Below are positions 12,830-25,700 of a stretch of DNA of 64,000 nt, piece after piece (positions within the stretch are counted from its first letter, which is position 1; each line of letters begins with the position of its first letter). The notes under the pieces were generated by a model that did no database searches, had not been told where the DNA came from, and saw nothing but the letters and a program-made list of their open reading frames with translations. Origin of the DNA: Cyclina sinensis. Lineage: Eukaryota; Mollusca; Bivalvia; Venerida; Veneridae. Position numbers and translations under genes: made by a program. The stretch covers positions 4,797,104 through 4,861,103 of the forward strand of contig JAAONU010000001.1 in NCBI GenBank assembly GCA_012932295.1. The letters are read 5' to 3'.

Positions 12830-15225
12830 TTTGGTCCAATTGATTAAGGTATAGTAACTTTTCAGATTGATTTTAGGTGATAATTTTCTAAAATATATTA
12901 TAAATAAAGGCAATAAATTGCGTCTAAAGCAAATGTGTATTTAAAATGCAATAGGTCATAATATTAACTAATTTAAATAATACTCATAAATTTTGCTTAA
13001 AATGTCGTGCCATCCATTTCTGTATCCATTATTAAATCTATTCCATTTGGATTACTTTCAGCACAATACCACTACATTTAGTTGTTTTCCTCTAATAAGT
13101 TCTAAATCATATGAACGAGAACACATCGAGAAGCATAACCCCTGTCCACAGGTTCCTTGCTTACATTTGAAATAACAGTGAAGTCTACTTTGTATAAATT
13201 AACCATGATGTTATCAGAAAACCACGTGACATCAACTGGTATATAAAGAGCGTTCACCGTGTTATCGTCCTCTCTTCACTAACTAGTCGAAGTGAACACA
13301 TCACGTTAAAAATTTCGAATGGGATTTATCTCCTAAAAATAGATGTCAAGCTTTTCATACCGGAAATAGTCAAGCGTCTGGATTTCAACGATAACGTGAG
13401 CAATCGTCTACCGACATGGACTATATACTGGTGTCGAAATATAGCACTTTGTGACAATAAAGAGGGTTTTTCAAAGATGTAGTCATAAGTTTTCTGATTT
13501 GTTTGTTGTTGAAAATCGTGTTTAAAATATAGACACACACAAAATGGACAACAAATTACAAAACATAAAGAATGTGCCTAGATTCAAGATTTTATAGACT
13601 GGATAAATTATTTTCTTCTTGCTTTATCTTCTGTGATATTTAACAAAAATAGTTTACGTTTTTCATTTATTATGTTAAAAGTAAACTATTTAACCATTTC
13701 GTTTTGAAAAGTTAATCTGTTGTATTTTGCTTTTTTTGTTCAATTTACTTTAATGGTCAAAAGACGCATGCTTTAAAACTGGTTAGTAGATGTGAGACAA
13801 GAATAGAGAGTTGCGTTTGTTTTTGACCTTCATTTTGTCCCGTTTGTTGACGACAAAAGTACCTAATCTGCCCTCGTCTGGATAGACCCGGATTTTATCT
13901 TTACCTACTTTCAGATTTAGCAAACAATTTTGAAGGTGGCGTGTGCAAAACTTTTACCACTGTCCTGAAACCTGTCCACGAGAAAGGTCGTGCCTGTGCT
14001 GAAATTTGCTACACAGTTATTTTCTTAAGACATTTTCTTAAAGCTAGACTATAGCACCATCCAAATGAAAAACAAGTTCATTTCACACAGTCAATGAAAG
14101 CGTTCGTTGTGATTTCCATGGATTCAGGTTCAAAGCAGATTCCAAATCAAGCTCTGAAGCACTGAATGGGCAGGATTCTCTCAGGTTGAACCATGATGAT
14201 GTGTTCATTCATGTGCTTAAACTCATTTCAAGTACTTTAGAGTTACTTCATGAATATATGGTTAAACGTGGTCGAAACAAAATGGTAATAAACTACTCAA
14301 TTTAATATGATTTCCCTTAAGAGTAATTGTTTTTTACATTTTCAAAGGCAGTTTTATTTTCCAAAAACAAAAAGTGAAAAAAGGGGAAAAATGAAGAAGA
14401 AATTGCCGTCTACTATCATACTAATACAGGTGAACGGTTTTGCTTGAACAACCTCGCACAGTTTCAGCTAGTTTGTTCCATGTCGCTAAGCAATTGTATA
14501 AGAATGTCTTAAGTTTAGAATCTAAAGAACATTGAAAAACACCTAGGTCTAGAGATAGGTGTCAGATTTGAATGTAGTAGTAAATATTCTGTAGGCTAAA
14601 TAGTTTATAAATGTTTAATCGAATGATGACACAATCTAGTCACCATAGAGACTCCTGTAAAACAGTCTTAAATTTTGCAGAAAAAAAGAAAGAAAAGATG
14701 ACGGATCATACACTGTTACTTTGAGTTAAAGTGTAAGGAAACTGTGCTAAATTATCAGCACACTTAAAGATGTTTGAACAAGATCTATAGATGGTTTACT
14801 GTCAGGAAGAACGTTTAACCAAAACTCTTATTCTTAATGTTCAGTTGATATTGTCGTAACATCTTCGAATGGTAGGCTACCCAGAACGATTGCCATTCCT
14901 TTGTCGTTCACGCAAAATGAGTTAAAATGGAGGCTGTGTTAAAAAATAGAGTAAGTGTCTAAAATACTTCGCCTGACATTATAAATTTCATTTTTGGCTG
15001 TAAATAAATATTTATACGGCTACGTACAATAACTGTATTTGATTTTATAACTGATTAAAATAAGAAGTCTCGGCGAATGGTACATTCAGATCTGGATATT
15101 TCAATCTGTAACGGAATCATCTTAGATAAAGAGCCGGCTTTCAACTTATTATCAGAGTAGGCAGGATAAATACATAGCAAAATATAATCCTAGTGCTTAC
15201 AAAGTAGTTTGCAAGTCTGGCCGCA
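12830..15225. other. no protein-coding gene recognised
   Basis: Apart from the TATA-like site at 13240, no exon with a recognisable family motif, transposon frame or tandem array was found. Confidence 0.4.
13240..13248 (+). promoter_or_regulatory. TATA-box candidate (TATATAAAG)
   Basis: TATATAAAG is followed about 30 bases downstream by a pyrimidine-rich initiator-like stretch (TCCTCTCTTCACT). A frame open for about 70 codons (roughly 13262 to a TAG at about 13480) follows, but it has no early ATG. This may be the promoter and 5' exon of an unrecognised transcript, or chance. Confidence 0.25.
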
Positions 15226-15251
15226 ACACCCCCCCCCTCAACACACACCCC
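15226..15251. repeat. C-rich low-complexity run
   Basis: A run of CCCCCCCCC followed by CACACACCCCC stands out in otherwise AT-rich DNA. It is probably a simple repeat. Confidence 0.6.
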
Positions 15252-15411
15252 CTGATAATAACTAATTTGCAGAACCATTTCCTCACCATCCATTTCTCCA
15301 TTTCACAATGAAGAGGATTAACTTTAATCGGCCGTTCATCTTTTAATTTTGCCTTTCTGTATTGAACTCTTTCAATAGTTTAAAACAGTAAATGCCAAAC
15401 AGAAACCTTAA

Positions 15412-15551
15412 AATTAACAGCATTGTCACTGTACTCAAATCAGAGCAATTAACAGCATTGTCACTGTACTCAAATCAGAGCAATTAACAGCATTGTCACT
15501 GTACTCAAATCAGAGCAATTAACAGCATTGTCACTGTACTCAAATCAGAGC
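15412..15551. repeat. minisatellite, 35 bp x 4, perfect
   Basis: Four identical, adjacent 35 bp units begin at 15412, 15447, 15482 and 15517, each opening with AATTAACAGCATTGTCACTG. There are no spacers between units, so this is not a CRISPR array. Perfect identity implies a recent expansion or active homogenisation, and the copy number may vary between individuals. Confidence 0.95.
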
Positions 15552-15559
15552 AATCTGAT

Positions 15560-16842
15560 GAAGGTCACATACCAGTCTGGGAGATTACCTTTGTGTATGT
15601 ATATTCTTTACAATAATAAAATTTGTACTGTTTGCTAACACAAAATACTATTGTTTAACATTAAAAGAATCCTTGTGTACACAATGCTGTTTCAGACCTT
15701 GCGATTGTTACTAACAGTAAGTACTGGTGAGCTCCATACAAAAAGGCGATATGCATTGTTACAACGGGTTTTCTTAATGTATAGACAATAAAAAAGTCTT
15801 TTTGATGTTGCTAATATAATATATTCAGTTCACCTTTAAAAATGCAATATGGTTTTTAATAAAATGAAATTTTATGATACGTTTTATGTTACATTTTAGA
15901 TTATGTTACTCGAAATGTGTTTTTTTAATATTTATATATAAAAGAAAAAAAATTCGCATCTGAGAGTCAACAGCCTTAACAAATAATCATTACAGGCAGT
16001 CAAATACCATTTAACTTATGGACCTTGAACACACTGCTATTATTACAGTTGTCTTTGAAAGGATGCAAATCATTACTGTTGTTTTAACCGCATGATTCTT
16101 TTAGCTCAGTGATAATAAACCTGTTTCATTTTTGTTTTCATTTTTTTCTGCTTTTTAAGATCTGTACCAATAGAATCACAGGTCATAAAAGACACCATAA
16201 AATTTCATAACATACCTAAGGAGGCATACTAGTCACCGTTTGTGAATCACAAAATATGTAATAGTTTATGCACGTACCTTATATTACAGACATGTTTTGA
16301 ATTTGACACAACATGCATGCTTTTAAAGGCAAAACTTTGGATCAAAAGTTCTATTAATATAACTGACCAGACACCATGTCAAACAAATGCTAATAAAAGC
16401 ATTAAAACGTGGAAACATAAAAATCTGCTTCGTTCATCACATAAATGCATAGTAAAAAAGAAATACTAGTTCAAGTGAATAAAATCATGGAAAGGGTTTG
16501 TAAATTGTTGGGGAAAAAGGACAACAAAAGATACTTCAATGATATTTAAAGGATTTATGCTCAGATTGAAATTAATAGTTTGGATTTGAAAATTTACTTA
16601 GACTGTTTTGTTTTGAAATGTTTCTTGTACTTGTGTTTAAATTAGTACCACATCATTAAATTCTATGGAATATTTTAGATGGATCCCTTACCCTTTATGT
16701 GTACTTGATATTTTACAAATGTACGTTAACATAACCTCATCTTTAAGATGGTATCTTTACTTCATTTGGAAAAAAGAAAACGCTTTTATGGTCATTAACC
16801 GGTACAGTTTACAGGTGAGTGAGGATAACGCTGACTTACCGG
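15560..16842. other. AT-rich upstream region of METTL27-A, no gene recognised
   Basis: Short open frames only. The last ~30 bases (GAGGATAACGCTGACTT, about 16821-16837) match the start of the homologous block upstream of METTL27-B (about 49650), so the duplicated segment seems to begin here. Confidence 0.45.
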
Positions 16843-16850
16843 TATAAATA
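16843..16850 (+). promoter_or_regulatory. TATA box of METTL27-A
   Basis: TATAAATA lies 105 bases upstream of the ATG of METTL27-A, leaving room for a transcription start near 16875 and a short leader. The aligned site upstream of METTL27-B reads GTATAACT, but B also has GTATAAG at 49695-49701. The two paralogs may therefore start transcription differently. Confidence 0.5.
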
Positions 16851-16954
16851 AAGCGAGGCAAACATTTGCTAAGACACTACGCATTTGGACTCAGCGAGCA
16901 TTTTACAGAGAAAAGATATGAAATTTAGAATCAACTAAAACTATTAAGAATAAA

Positions 16955-19900
16955 ATGGCATTGGAGTCTTTGAAACAAGTAGAAGATGTACTTAAGCAGG
17001 ACGATTTTGTGGCTTATAAAGCGAATCATGAAGTTTTCAAGGGTGGACTGAGCAGAAATGAAATCGCAAAATATTATGACAAGTGGGCGGAAACTGGAGA
17101 GTATGACACGGTAAGAAGAAATAAATATTACAGTGGTATACGTACTTGGTGCTGATAAATTCATGTAAATATCCTCGAAAATGTTACAGAATATCCTTTA
17201 TATCAATCCTTTTTTGGTTTAAAACTTCATCAGTTATCATTATTTATCATATTTTGAAAAAAGGGGAAAAAAGAAAAAGAAAAAAAAATCGATCATTGGT
17301 ACTTCGTGAAGATATTTCAAAAGTGTTTACGCTTAAGCATGGTGCCCAATTAAGTTACTAATTATGCGTTAAAATAAAGAGTTCGGCTGTTAAAAATTTG
17401 GTATTTGAAAAAATAAAAGATTGAAAAAAGATTGAAAAAAGATTTAAACTCTGAGCTTATAAGAAAATGTTATAATTTTCAATAATTGGTTTGAGCCAAA
17501 ATAAATGCAGTTTACGTCGTTTGAAATACTTCATCCATGTCAACAAAAAAACAACACTAAGAACAACAAGAATAAGATACTTTATAATTGGTGACTATTT
17601 GCAGACAGCTGCAACATAAACTAAACTAAACTAATTTTTTAATTTCTTTTTATGAAAACAAATGTTACTTTCTTCTTTTTTCCTTGTTGAAAATTTAATT
17701 CAAATCTTTTTGATTGAAGTGCAATAATTTTGTTTTTTCAATTAATGCCTATTTATTATGTTTACTACACAGTTCATGACGTGTGATTATATTGTAACAA
17801 TTTTTATCTTAACAGTTTTATCCAGATATTATAAGTGTGAAGGTGATATTTTTTTCCCTAGAAATAAATTATCTAGTTCGCGTCACTACATGTACCGAGT
17901 ATATTTTACGCTTATCTGCCCTTTTCCTTTCTGTCACAATTCAAAGCTACCTGAACAATGATACGTTTTATGTGAATAATTCGAATGACGTTTAGCAATT
18001 TTGTTATATGAAGTAGTTGATATACATACTCAAATGTATAGCTGTGTCAATTTATTTCTATTTCTATTCTAGCACTTGAATCCAGATCGCTACACAGGAC
18101 CAGAATGTGCTGCGCGTGCATTGGCCAGTAATTTCTCGACTGAAGAAAGACCTAGAGTTCGCATCCTGGATGTGGCTGCCGGCACCGGCAGACTAGGGGC
18201 AGAGGTAGTAACAGTTTACACATGACAAAGGGCAAAGGGAACAGTTTACACATGTCAAAGTCCAAGGGTTCTGCATGTCGTTTATATACTCTGTCGAATG
18301 GTTGTTATTATATCTTATAAAATTATTGCTGAAATCGTCCCCATTGTCTCAAAATTTATGTTGATTCAAGTGCTATTTCTACCTTTAAGATTTGCCATTA
18401 GGGATCGGCGCTGTTTTTAGAAAATAACCACAATCTGATTCGGGCAAATTAATCGTGAAATCATGTGAATGATGCATTGTATTTGTTCTATCATATTTAA
18501 ATATTTAGAGACTCTCGTCCTTTCTAAAGCTATAATTGATGAAAGTCTTTTAGTTTATTTACAATATCAACTTTGCTTCATCTCAGGGCTGGCAATGCAA
18601 AACGACAAAAATGTGTCATTACATAAATAATTTGACACATTCGATGTTAAACGAGAAGACTTCCATGTTTTTTCTTCTTTTTATGAGATATAAATATGAT
18701 AGATCTCGACTGATAAAGTCTCGCCTATTTTTGAAAATGTTTCGCCTTGATGTTAAGTCAGAAAAAATATAAACATTCAAATACTTATTCATGCAAAATG
18801 ATAATGAAAACATATCTCGCAAAAAAAATCTTTGCCACCAACAGTAAACATTTGGAGGTCACTGTTCAGGTGAAAACTTGTCTTAAGGTCACGGATTTCA
18901 AGCAGGCAAGTTCAAAATGTGCGCCACTAAATATATTAAATGAAAAGCAATGAAAGTAGTCGGATTTTTTCTCAGTATATGAATGTTTAAATAAGTTTTT
19001 ATTCTACGTGAATATTACTGTTGAGATAAATGGTTGCTACAATATTAAAATATTATGCATGTTGAAGGAAAGATCCTCTCAGGTTGAACAAACATTAGTA
19101 AGTCAGTACTATTTATACATTGACCTTTGTTTTTGTTTCAGCTGTACAGTCTTGGATTTCGCAACATAGATGCCTTAGACCCCTCCGAGGGAATGCTTAA
19201 TAAAGCCAAAGAGCGACATATCTACACAAATTTCATCAATGATTTTATTGGTCTAGAAAATCCAGTACCCGTCAATGACGGTAAGTCTGATCATACCTTT
19301 CCTTAAGACAATACAAAAGGCAACACTAGTCTCTTATTAGGTATTTATTAAACATTTCTTGGATAAGTTTCATAGTTGTCCAGCGCTGCTCACTTCTTCT
19401 GTGACTGCCAAAACAACAACTTCTCTTCCGTCTTTACTGTAAAAAGGAATTCACGAAAACTAAAACTCGCTGGAACAAATACACGCTGTTTAAAATGCGC
19501 ATCTAAAGAAATTAGAAAAAAAACTGTGTAAGATAAGTCTTACGCCAGTCTTTTGTAATTGCCACTTATTCTGCAAGACATTACACAATCCTGGAAAGTT
19601 GAGGCAAATGCAGTTTCATCTTTTTAATGTTCTATTTCACAGCTACATATGATGGTCTTGCAGTATCGGGAGGTTTCGGTGAGGGCCATATACCAGTGTC
19701 CGCTCTGCTAGAAATGATTCGGATAGTACATCCAGGTAAGAATGAATTATTTTGTCAATCAATGGAATAAGCCATATCGATACATAGAAAAAAGGTGCTC
19801 ATCAAATAGCAAATGTGTGCCTTTCTGCAAGCACATTTTATATAATTTCACAATAATATCTGAAATCTGCATTAATGTCATTATTTGGTTCTTTATCTTT

Positions 19901-20172
19901 CTTATTGTAATATTATCCGCTAGCAACTTTGAATACCTATGTATATATTTGTCTAAATGTTGATGTAATTTTAAAAATCGTTTCCAGGTGGCATCATCTG
20001 CATTGCAGTTCGAGAGGAATATCTGGAGTACGTTTCTGAGTATAAGGGCACTCTTGAACCATACATGAACAATCTTGAGAGAGACGGGAAATGGAAAATG
20101 ATCTCTAGAGAAAACGTCCCGAACTACGCTTTTGGAAAACCTGGAATTATATTCCAGTTTCTTATTTCATGA
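16955..20172 (+). CDS. METTL27: METTL27/WBSCR27-like class I methyltransferase, copy A (5 exons, 234 aa)
   Basis: Exons 16955-17110, 18073-18204, 19142-19280, 19643-19735 and 19988-20172 are joined by GT-AG introns in consistent phase and sum to 705 nt, giving 234 aa plus TGA. Human METTL27 is about 245 aa, so the length fits. The N-terminal part has the family's 'YYDKWAETGEYD' motif (residues about 40-51). SAM-binding motif I, ILDVAAGTGRLG, spans the end of exon 2 (about 83-94). The acidic motif II, 'IDALDPSEGML', is in exon 3, and 'YDGLAVSGGFGEGHIP' with 'IRIVHPGG' is in exons 4-5. There is no signal peptide or membrane segment, so it is probably soluble. The substrate of the family is unknown. 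It is the first gene of a duplicated METTL27-DCXR module; the DCXR partner downstream is broken. The start codon was chosen because the same MALESLKQ start is kept in copy B. Confidence 0.88.
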
Positions 20173-20690
20173 TAGTGCAATATTAATTACTGACTGATAC
20201 ATATTGTTGGTTTGGAATACAGCCTACTACCTAAGGACATCTTATTTGTCTACAGGACTATTGTTTTATTGTTGTTGTTTATTTAAAACATTTTTGGTGT
20301 ATGGTTTTTCTGCATACTGATTGGTGAGTTTATTAGTGTTAGTAACTAATACTTGATTATACTTTCTGTTACAAAATAGGAATTGTTATATACCACTGCA
20401 TTATGCTTTGTTGCAAAATGGGAAAAGAACAATGCGTTAAAATGTGAAACCATGAAACATATAATCTTGTTTTCTTTCTCGAGTTTCTTTATTATTTGGT
20501 TGCAAGAATCAAAACAGGCATCTAAAGGTATCGTTATCCAGACATAGAACGAATATATACTTAAAGTTTCTTAAGCAAACTCATAGGGTTAAACAACAAA
20601 CGTGTAGAAGTGCAGTTTATGGGGAGTTGAGCATATTTCCTATGTGTGTAGTTCGTAAGATTAAAAATATTAAGTTCTGGTATAAAATTA
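20173..20690. other. 3' flank of METTL27-A, homologous to 52778-53280
   Basis: No further exon. The sequence 'tggtttggaatacagcct.ctacctaa' and what follows align with the 3' flank of METTL27-B, so the duplication extends through this region. No clear AATAAA was found close to the stop. Confidence 0.55.
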
Positions 20691-20694
20691 AAAA

Positions 20695-21110
20695 TATTCC
20701 TTACTCAACAAACTAATGATGGCCGAGGGACGAAATAGTTCATTGCCGAATAGCTGGTCATATAATGAAAGAAATCTATTAAATGAGCTTGGATTTTCTT
20801 TCTTTCTGGAATCATGAGATAGAGTATCTGAAACAAATGTTAATCCAATAATTATCAAAAAAAAAATAAATAAAAAAAAAGGAAAAAAAAGAAGATCAGT
20901 ACTTACAACAATGGTTATCGGAATTAGACTCGTCCTCTAAATTAGATTATCATAAGAAATTAAACCAAATGTTACGCAATTTTATGATTATTTAAATACT
21001 AATAATGTTGAAGCTTATAGAATAGCATTGGCGAGATTTAGATGTTTATCACATGTCCTGTATATAGGAAGTTACGTTTAAGACTTTGAGACGTTTATTT
21101 TTACACTTTG
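20695..21110 (+). mobile_element. non-LTR retrotransposon (LINE) C-terminal remnant, shared by both modules
   Basis: Translated pieces such as 'NSLLNSW', 'DQYLQQWLSELDSSSKLDYHKK' and 'YRIALARFRCLSH' match the conserved region that follows the reverse transcriptase in CR1/L2-type LINEs (DQ..Q.W...L..SSKL..Y..FK, then aLarfRc.sH). It is frameshifted and interrupted by an A-rich run (about 20858-20890). The same remnant lies after METTL27-B at about 53280-53570, so it was inserted before the module duplicated. Confidence 0.6.
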
Positions 21111-22556
21111 CCTGCTTTGAATAAATTCTCTCAACTAACGTCTACATGTAAACGATCTGTTCTTGTTAAGCTTGCAAGATTTCTTTATCTTGTTATGAAG
21201 TCTGGAAATAATCGCGTTTAATGTATTAAGGCATATATATATATTTCATATAAGAATATACCATATTATTTATATTTCAATGTATTATAAAAGTAATGTA
21301 TGTAAAATTAAAATGCATTTGATCTCTCTATATATATTTTATTTAATAATACTTAAGCAACTGACAAAGGATATTTTTTTCATTCTTTTCAATTTAATAC
21401 TTATTGTTTATCAAACCGTCAAATTTATGTATTGACTGTATATGTAAATGATATTGGCAGAAGTTGACCTACAGAATTTAGTACAAGAAGTAACTGGAAA
21501 AAATGGGAAACTATCTGTATAAAGAGCAATACTAACTACTACTTATGCAGACAATTTGTCAAAAAGCTAGTGTTGCTCTTGTTTTCATCGAATGAACTAT
21601 CAGACCTTAAATGTTACATGGTGAATTTTTTGACAACATGGTCTGACTGAATATATATAAGTATTATAGAAAGCTTTGTGACATCATGTTGAGTTACTGT
21701 CTAAGCCGACATCTATTACAGTACTATTAATATCAGAGACAAAAGTGTTATTATCTATTTGAGTTTATTTATCGTCGGTACCGGTTGCCCATGTGACAGA
21801 GTGCAGCAATAAATTAAGGTTTGATTTTGTTATTATAGACACATTTTGCGTACATGTAGCCTGATACACAAGGACTACTATGTATAGTTGCACAAAAAAA
21901 AAACAGATTTAATCTAACACATTCGTTTGCTTTCGACTGGAATGAAAACTGAAGAGCTTCATTCAAACAGCATAGGTTTCAGTAATATTACAGGGTAGTA
22001 GTTGATTGAGTCAGCTGCACTTATTACAGCCATTGATACTGTTTAGGACAGCCGGAAATTTTCTCAAAAGATTTTTCTTTACCTCGTCGGTAGCTCATTC
22101 AGGGGACGAAAGACTTGCGTGGTTGCAGACTATGTACGTTACGATTTACATCCCTTTAACTTCTTTTGACAAGAAACTCAAAAACACTCCTAAACATCGT
22201 TTTGTTTGCTTTGCAAATTTAGTAGTGGTATGACAAACTATGATTTTTCTTCGAAAATAGAATGGCATAGATAAATGTGCTGCTAAAATTTGGCAGAGAT
22301 TTTATATAGAAACATAGCGCAAGAGTCGTATACTCTAGTCCATTTGAAATTTTACTTTCAAGGATATTTTTCTGTGGTTTTACTTCAATGTCTTTCAGAA
22401 TAAAAAGAGTCCATTCTTTACAATTTACTAAATTTACTAAAGATTTAAGCTTCTTACCCCCGTACTTTCTGTATATCAATGATAATTCTTCTAAGTAAAA
22501 GCGGAATAGACGGATATTTTCCAGAATACCTTGAAATTGCACCAACGATTACAGAG
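21111..22556. other. intergenic DNA homologous to 53875-54500 and 55727-55880
   Basis: No gene was recognised. The piece at 21560-21710 (CATCGAATGAACT.TCAGA..) resembles 55740-55880. The piece at 21840-21895 (ACACATTTTG.G.A.ATGTAGCCTG) resembles 59030-59100. The piece at 21920-22080 (TTCAAACAG.ATA...) resembles 53890-54040. These matches show that the DNA upstream of all three DCXR copies has a common origin. Confidence 0.5.
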
Positions 22557-22855
22557 CGGAAGAAAGAGGAATGAAAAAATAAAAAGAAAATAGTAATAAT
22601 CTTGAAAGAAAGAAAATGAAAGACAAGATAGAAGACCGATGAAATAAAGCAAGAACATTAATGCAGGAAAAGGGGAAAAAGAAAGACAAAAAAATGATAA
22701 AAAAAGAGAAACACGAAGAAATAAATGAAAAATAAAGAAATACAGAAAGAAGAAAACGAAAGAAAGAAAGTAAGAAAAAAGAAAGAAAAAAAGAGAAAGA
22801 TAGATGATAGACAGACAGACAGGAAAGAAGAAAGATATCAAGGGAGACAAAATGA
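22557..22855. repeat. GAAA-rich polypurine tract upstream of DCXR-A
   Basis: About 300 bases consist almost only of A and G on the + strand, dominated by GAAA and GAAAA units. It ends about 230 bases before the DCXR-A start. The long Ser/Phe/Leu-rich minus-strand frame here is only the complement of this low-complexity tract. Confidence 0.8.
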
Positions 22856-24029
22856 TTGATGATAACAACTAAACTGAGACAGAAGGAAGAAATGCAGAAA
22901 CAACAGAATAATCAAACGATTATTTCAGTCCAAATACCTTGGGCAAGTTCATTTTCTTGTTATCAAATAAATAGTTATCTGTATTTTTCCAGATTACTCA
23001 AGGCCGATAGTGTGTTTACTTCAATTTTATCAATGGTTTACCTAGCGTTCTTCCGTGTACATCACTGTATTGACAAGAGAGAACAAAATGGATTCCTACT
23101 TCTCTGGAAAGAAAGTTATAGTCACAGGCGCAGGGAGGGGTAAGTGAACATGCTTTAAAGTTTAAGCTGATTTAGGTAATAACTAGTAGATGCACTCACT
23201 TTGCCTTCATACTGATAGTTTATGGCATTGGTTTCTGAATGTTATCTCTAAATATAGTGTTTTAATGTTTTGAATTAAGAAACCTAGATGAAGACTTCTT
23301 ATACACGACTTTTGTTTTCGTCAAGACGAAATACTTATAGTTATCCCTCTTTTTAACCGCTCTTGTAAGCAAGTATTAACGCGGTTTTCATCATGCGACA
23401 GGTATAGGGAGTCACCTGTGGAAAACGTTGGCAAAACTTGGAGAAATGTCATAGCAATAAGCAGAACAGCTGAGCATCTACACACGTTAAAAGCAGAGGT
23501 ACGAGTTTATATAAAATACGCTGAACATTTTATTAAAATAAAACTGCGTTTACTGAAACGATAGTATTATTTTTAACAGACTGCCAAATTCTGTACAAAC
23601 CATGACGTTCTTATGCCTAAAATTGTCTTCAATCCTATAAGAATAGCTGTACTTTTCTTTTCAGGTTGTTGTATTGGGATTGTCAGTGAGTTGTCGTCAG
23701 CTTGAGTTGTCGTCAGACACTAAATTTCAGTGTGAAACTGATATCTGCCACCTTAATAAGTATTTAAAGCTTCTATTAAACAAGCCATTTCGATGCCATT
23801 TCTCGATGATACGAAGTATTTTCCCCTACCTCGTATAACTGAATGAAAACAGTACCAATATTTGGATATAAAAATTCGGATAATTGATTGAACTTCGAAA
23901 ACCGAATATATTTGAATATGGCAAACCGAATATTTGAATATTGATTTCAGTATTCATTCCTATCCCTAAAAGAAAACTTGGAGCCACCTTCTTCAAACTT
24001 GCTGTTTAGGTTGGCCAAGACCAGTAGAT

Positions 24030-25700
24030 GAATTCTATCGTTTTTCAGGTCATTATGTCAAAGGTGAAGGTCACATTGAACTTGTAATGCAAAACGGTTT
24101 CCCATCAATAAATATAGAACCTTTAGGTTCAGGTTACACAAACATCGGTATTAAGGTTTGTCATGACTAGTAGACGAGTCAAGTAGCTTTACAGAATCAC
24201 CAGGTCAAATGTCAAGGTGACAATGACCTTGAAAAGCAAAACGGTTCCGATTAACTGTAGAATGCTTCGGCTCAGGCTTACTTCAACTTCATAGACAGGT
24301 TGGTCATGGCCAAAAGATCACCCCTGTCGTTTTTCGGGTCACCAGATCGAATGTCAGTCATATTGACAATTAACAGTAAAATAGTTTCAAATAAAAAACA
24401 GAGAGCACTTGGGCATTGGCTCCTTAGACATGCTTATGCAGGTTGTTCTGTTCAGGAGATGACCTATATTTTCCTTTAGGTCACTAGGTTAAAGGTCAAA
24501 GACACGGTAGCCTTTGAAAAAACATTTTAGGAATGAATATCTGTAGATTCCTTCGGCACAGGTTCCTAACCCTAACCTAACCCTATAAGTATATGTGTTG
24601 CTTATGAGCAGTTGATGACACGCATCACTTTTCAGGATCATTAGGTCAAAGACCAAGGTTACAGTGACCTTAAAAAGCAAAACGGTTTCTGATCAATAAC
24701 TATACAATGTAAAATGTTTCCGCCCAGCCTCCCTAAAACTTCATAGGCAGGTAGGTTATGACCAGTAGGTGACCCCTGTCTTCTTTTGGGTTATTAGGTC
24801 AAAAGTCAATGTCTCAGTGGCCTCGAAAAGCAAAATAATTTTCAAACAATATCTATGGGCCAAGCTTCGTCAAGTTTGGTAAGTAGGTTGTTCATTACCA
24901 GTAAATGATTTTTATAAATTTTCCGATCATTACGGTCAAAGACTAAGATCACAGTGACCTTGAAAATAAAACGGTTTCCGATCAATCACTATAGAATGCC
25001 TGGGGCCAGGCTTCCTTAAACTACTTTGGTAGGCTGGTAATGGCAGTAGATCACCCCTAAAGTTTTCTTTGGTCACTAGATCAACGGTCAAGGTCATATT
25101 GATCTTTTATTGAAAAGTTTCTGATGAGTAACAAGAGAATGCTTGGGCTTAAGGTCATTAAACGTGCATTGCTGGTTGAGAATGCCATGTAGAGTTGGTA
25201 CAGTAAAATGGTTCCCAATCAATAACTAGAAAACCTTTAGACATTGGCATCAAAGACTGCTATGCAGGTTGGTCTTTTCAGAAGATGACCCCTATTTTCT
25301 TTGAGGTTTCTACTTTAAATGCAAAGGTCACGGTGGCCATACACCATTAAGAGGAAAACAGATTCTGATTGATAACTGTAGAACCCTTTTGTCTTGCTGC
25401 CCTCAAAACTCCCTACCTACCAACCCTCCAACATTACTACCTACCTACCTAGCACCCCATGCAGTTCCTGTACTGTTTTCGTGTTCTTCAGAAATTTAAC
25501 TTTATACATTTTATAACCAAAGTGTCATTGGCTTAATCTACAGATCCTCATCTTCATCTACTCGCCATGGCCAATAACTTTTGATATCAGAAGCCTTTAA
25601 TGTACTGACACAAGTCCCTGTTCTTCTAAATTCCTATACTTTTTTGGCTGTCTTAAGGGATAAGGCGCTAGGGGAGCATAAATGGTTTACAAACATCTCT
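24030..25700. repeat. diverged tandem array, unit about 145 bp, inside DCXR-A
   Basis: Phrases like 'aggtcaaaggtcaaggtcacagtgacctt' and 'aaaagcaaaacggtttccgatcaataact' recur at about 24090, 24237, 24376, 24520, 24678, 24831, 24967 and 25110. The right end reads TTTACAAACATCTCTTGTTT (about 25690), as in the repeat at 2834-3313. It occupies the place where exons 3-5 should lie. Similar phrases fill part of DCXR-C intron 2. Confidence 0.75.
24564..24586. repeat. short interstitial telomere-like sequence
   Basis: TCCTAACCCTAACCTAACCC resembles three imperfect units of CCCTAA, the complement of the TTAGGG telomere repeat used by molluscs. It lies within the array and may be chance variation of a repeat unit. 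Confidence 0.35.

Noticed and set aside
22491..22868. 125-codon Phe/Ser/Leu-rich frame on the minus strand (also 54521-54787 and 59101-59352)
   Set aside because: These are complements of the GAAA purine tracts. Low complexity keeps the frames open; they are not genes.
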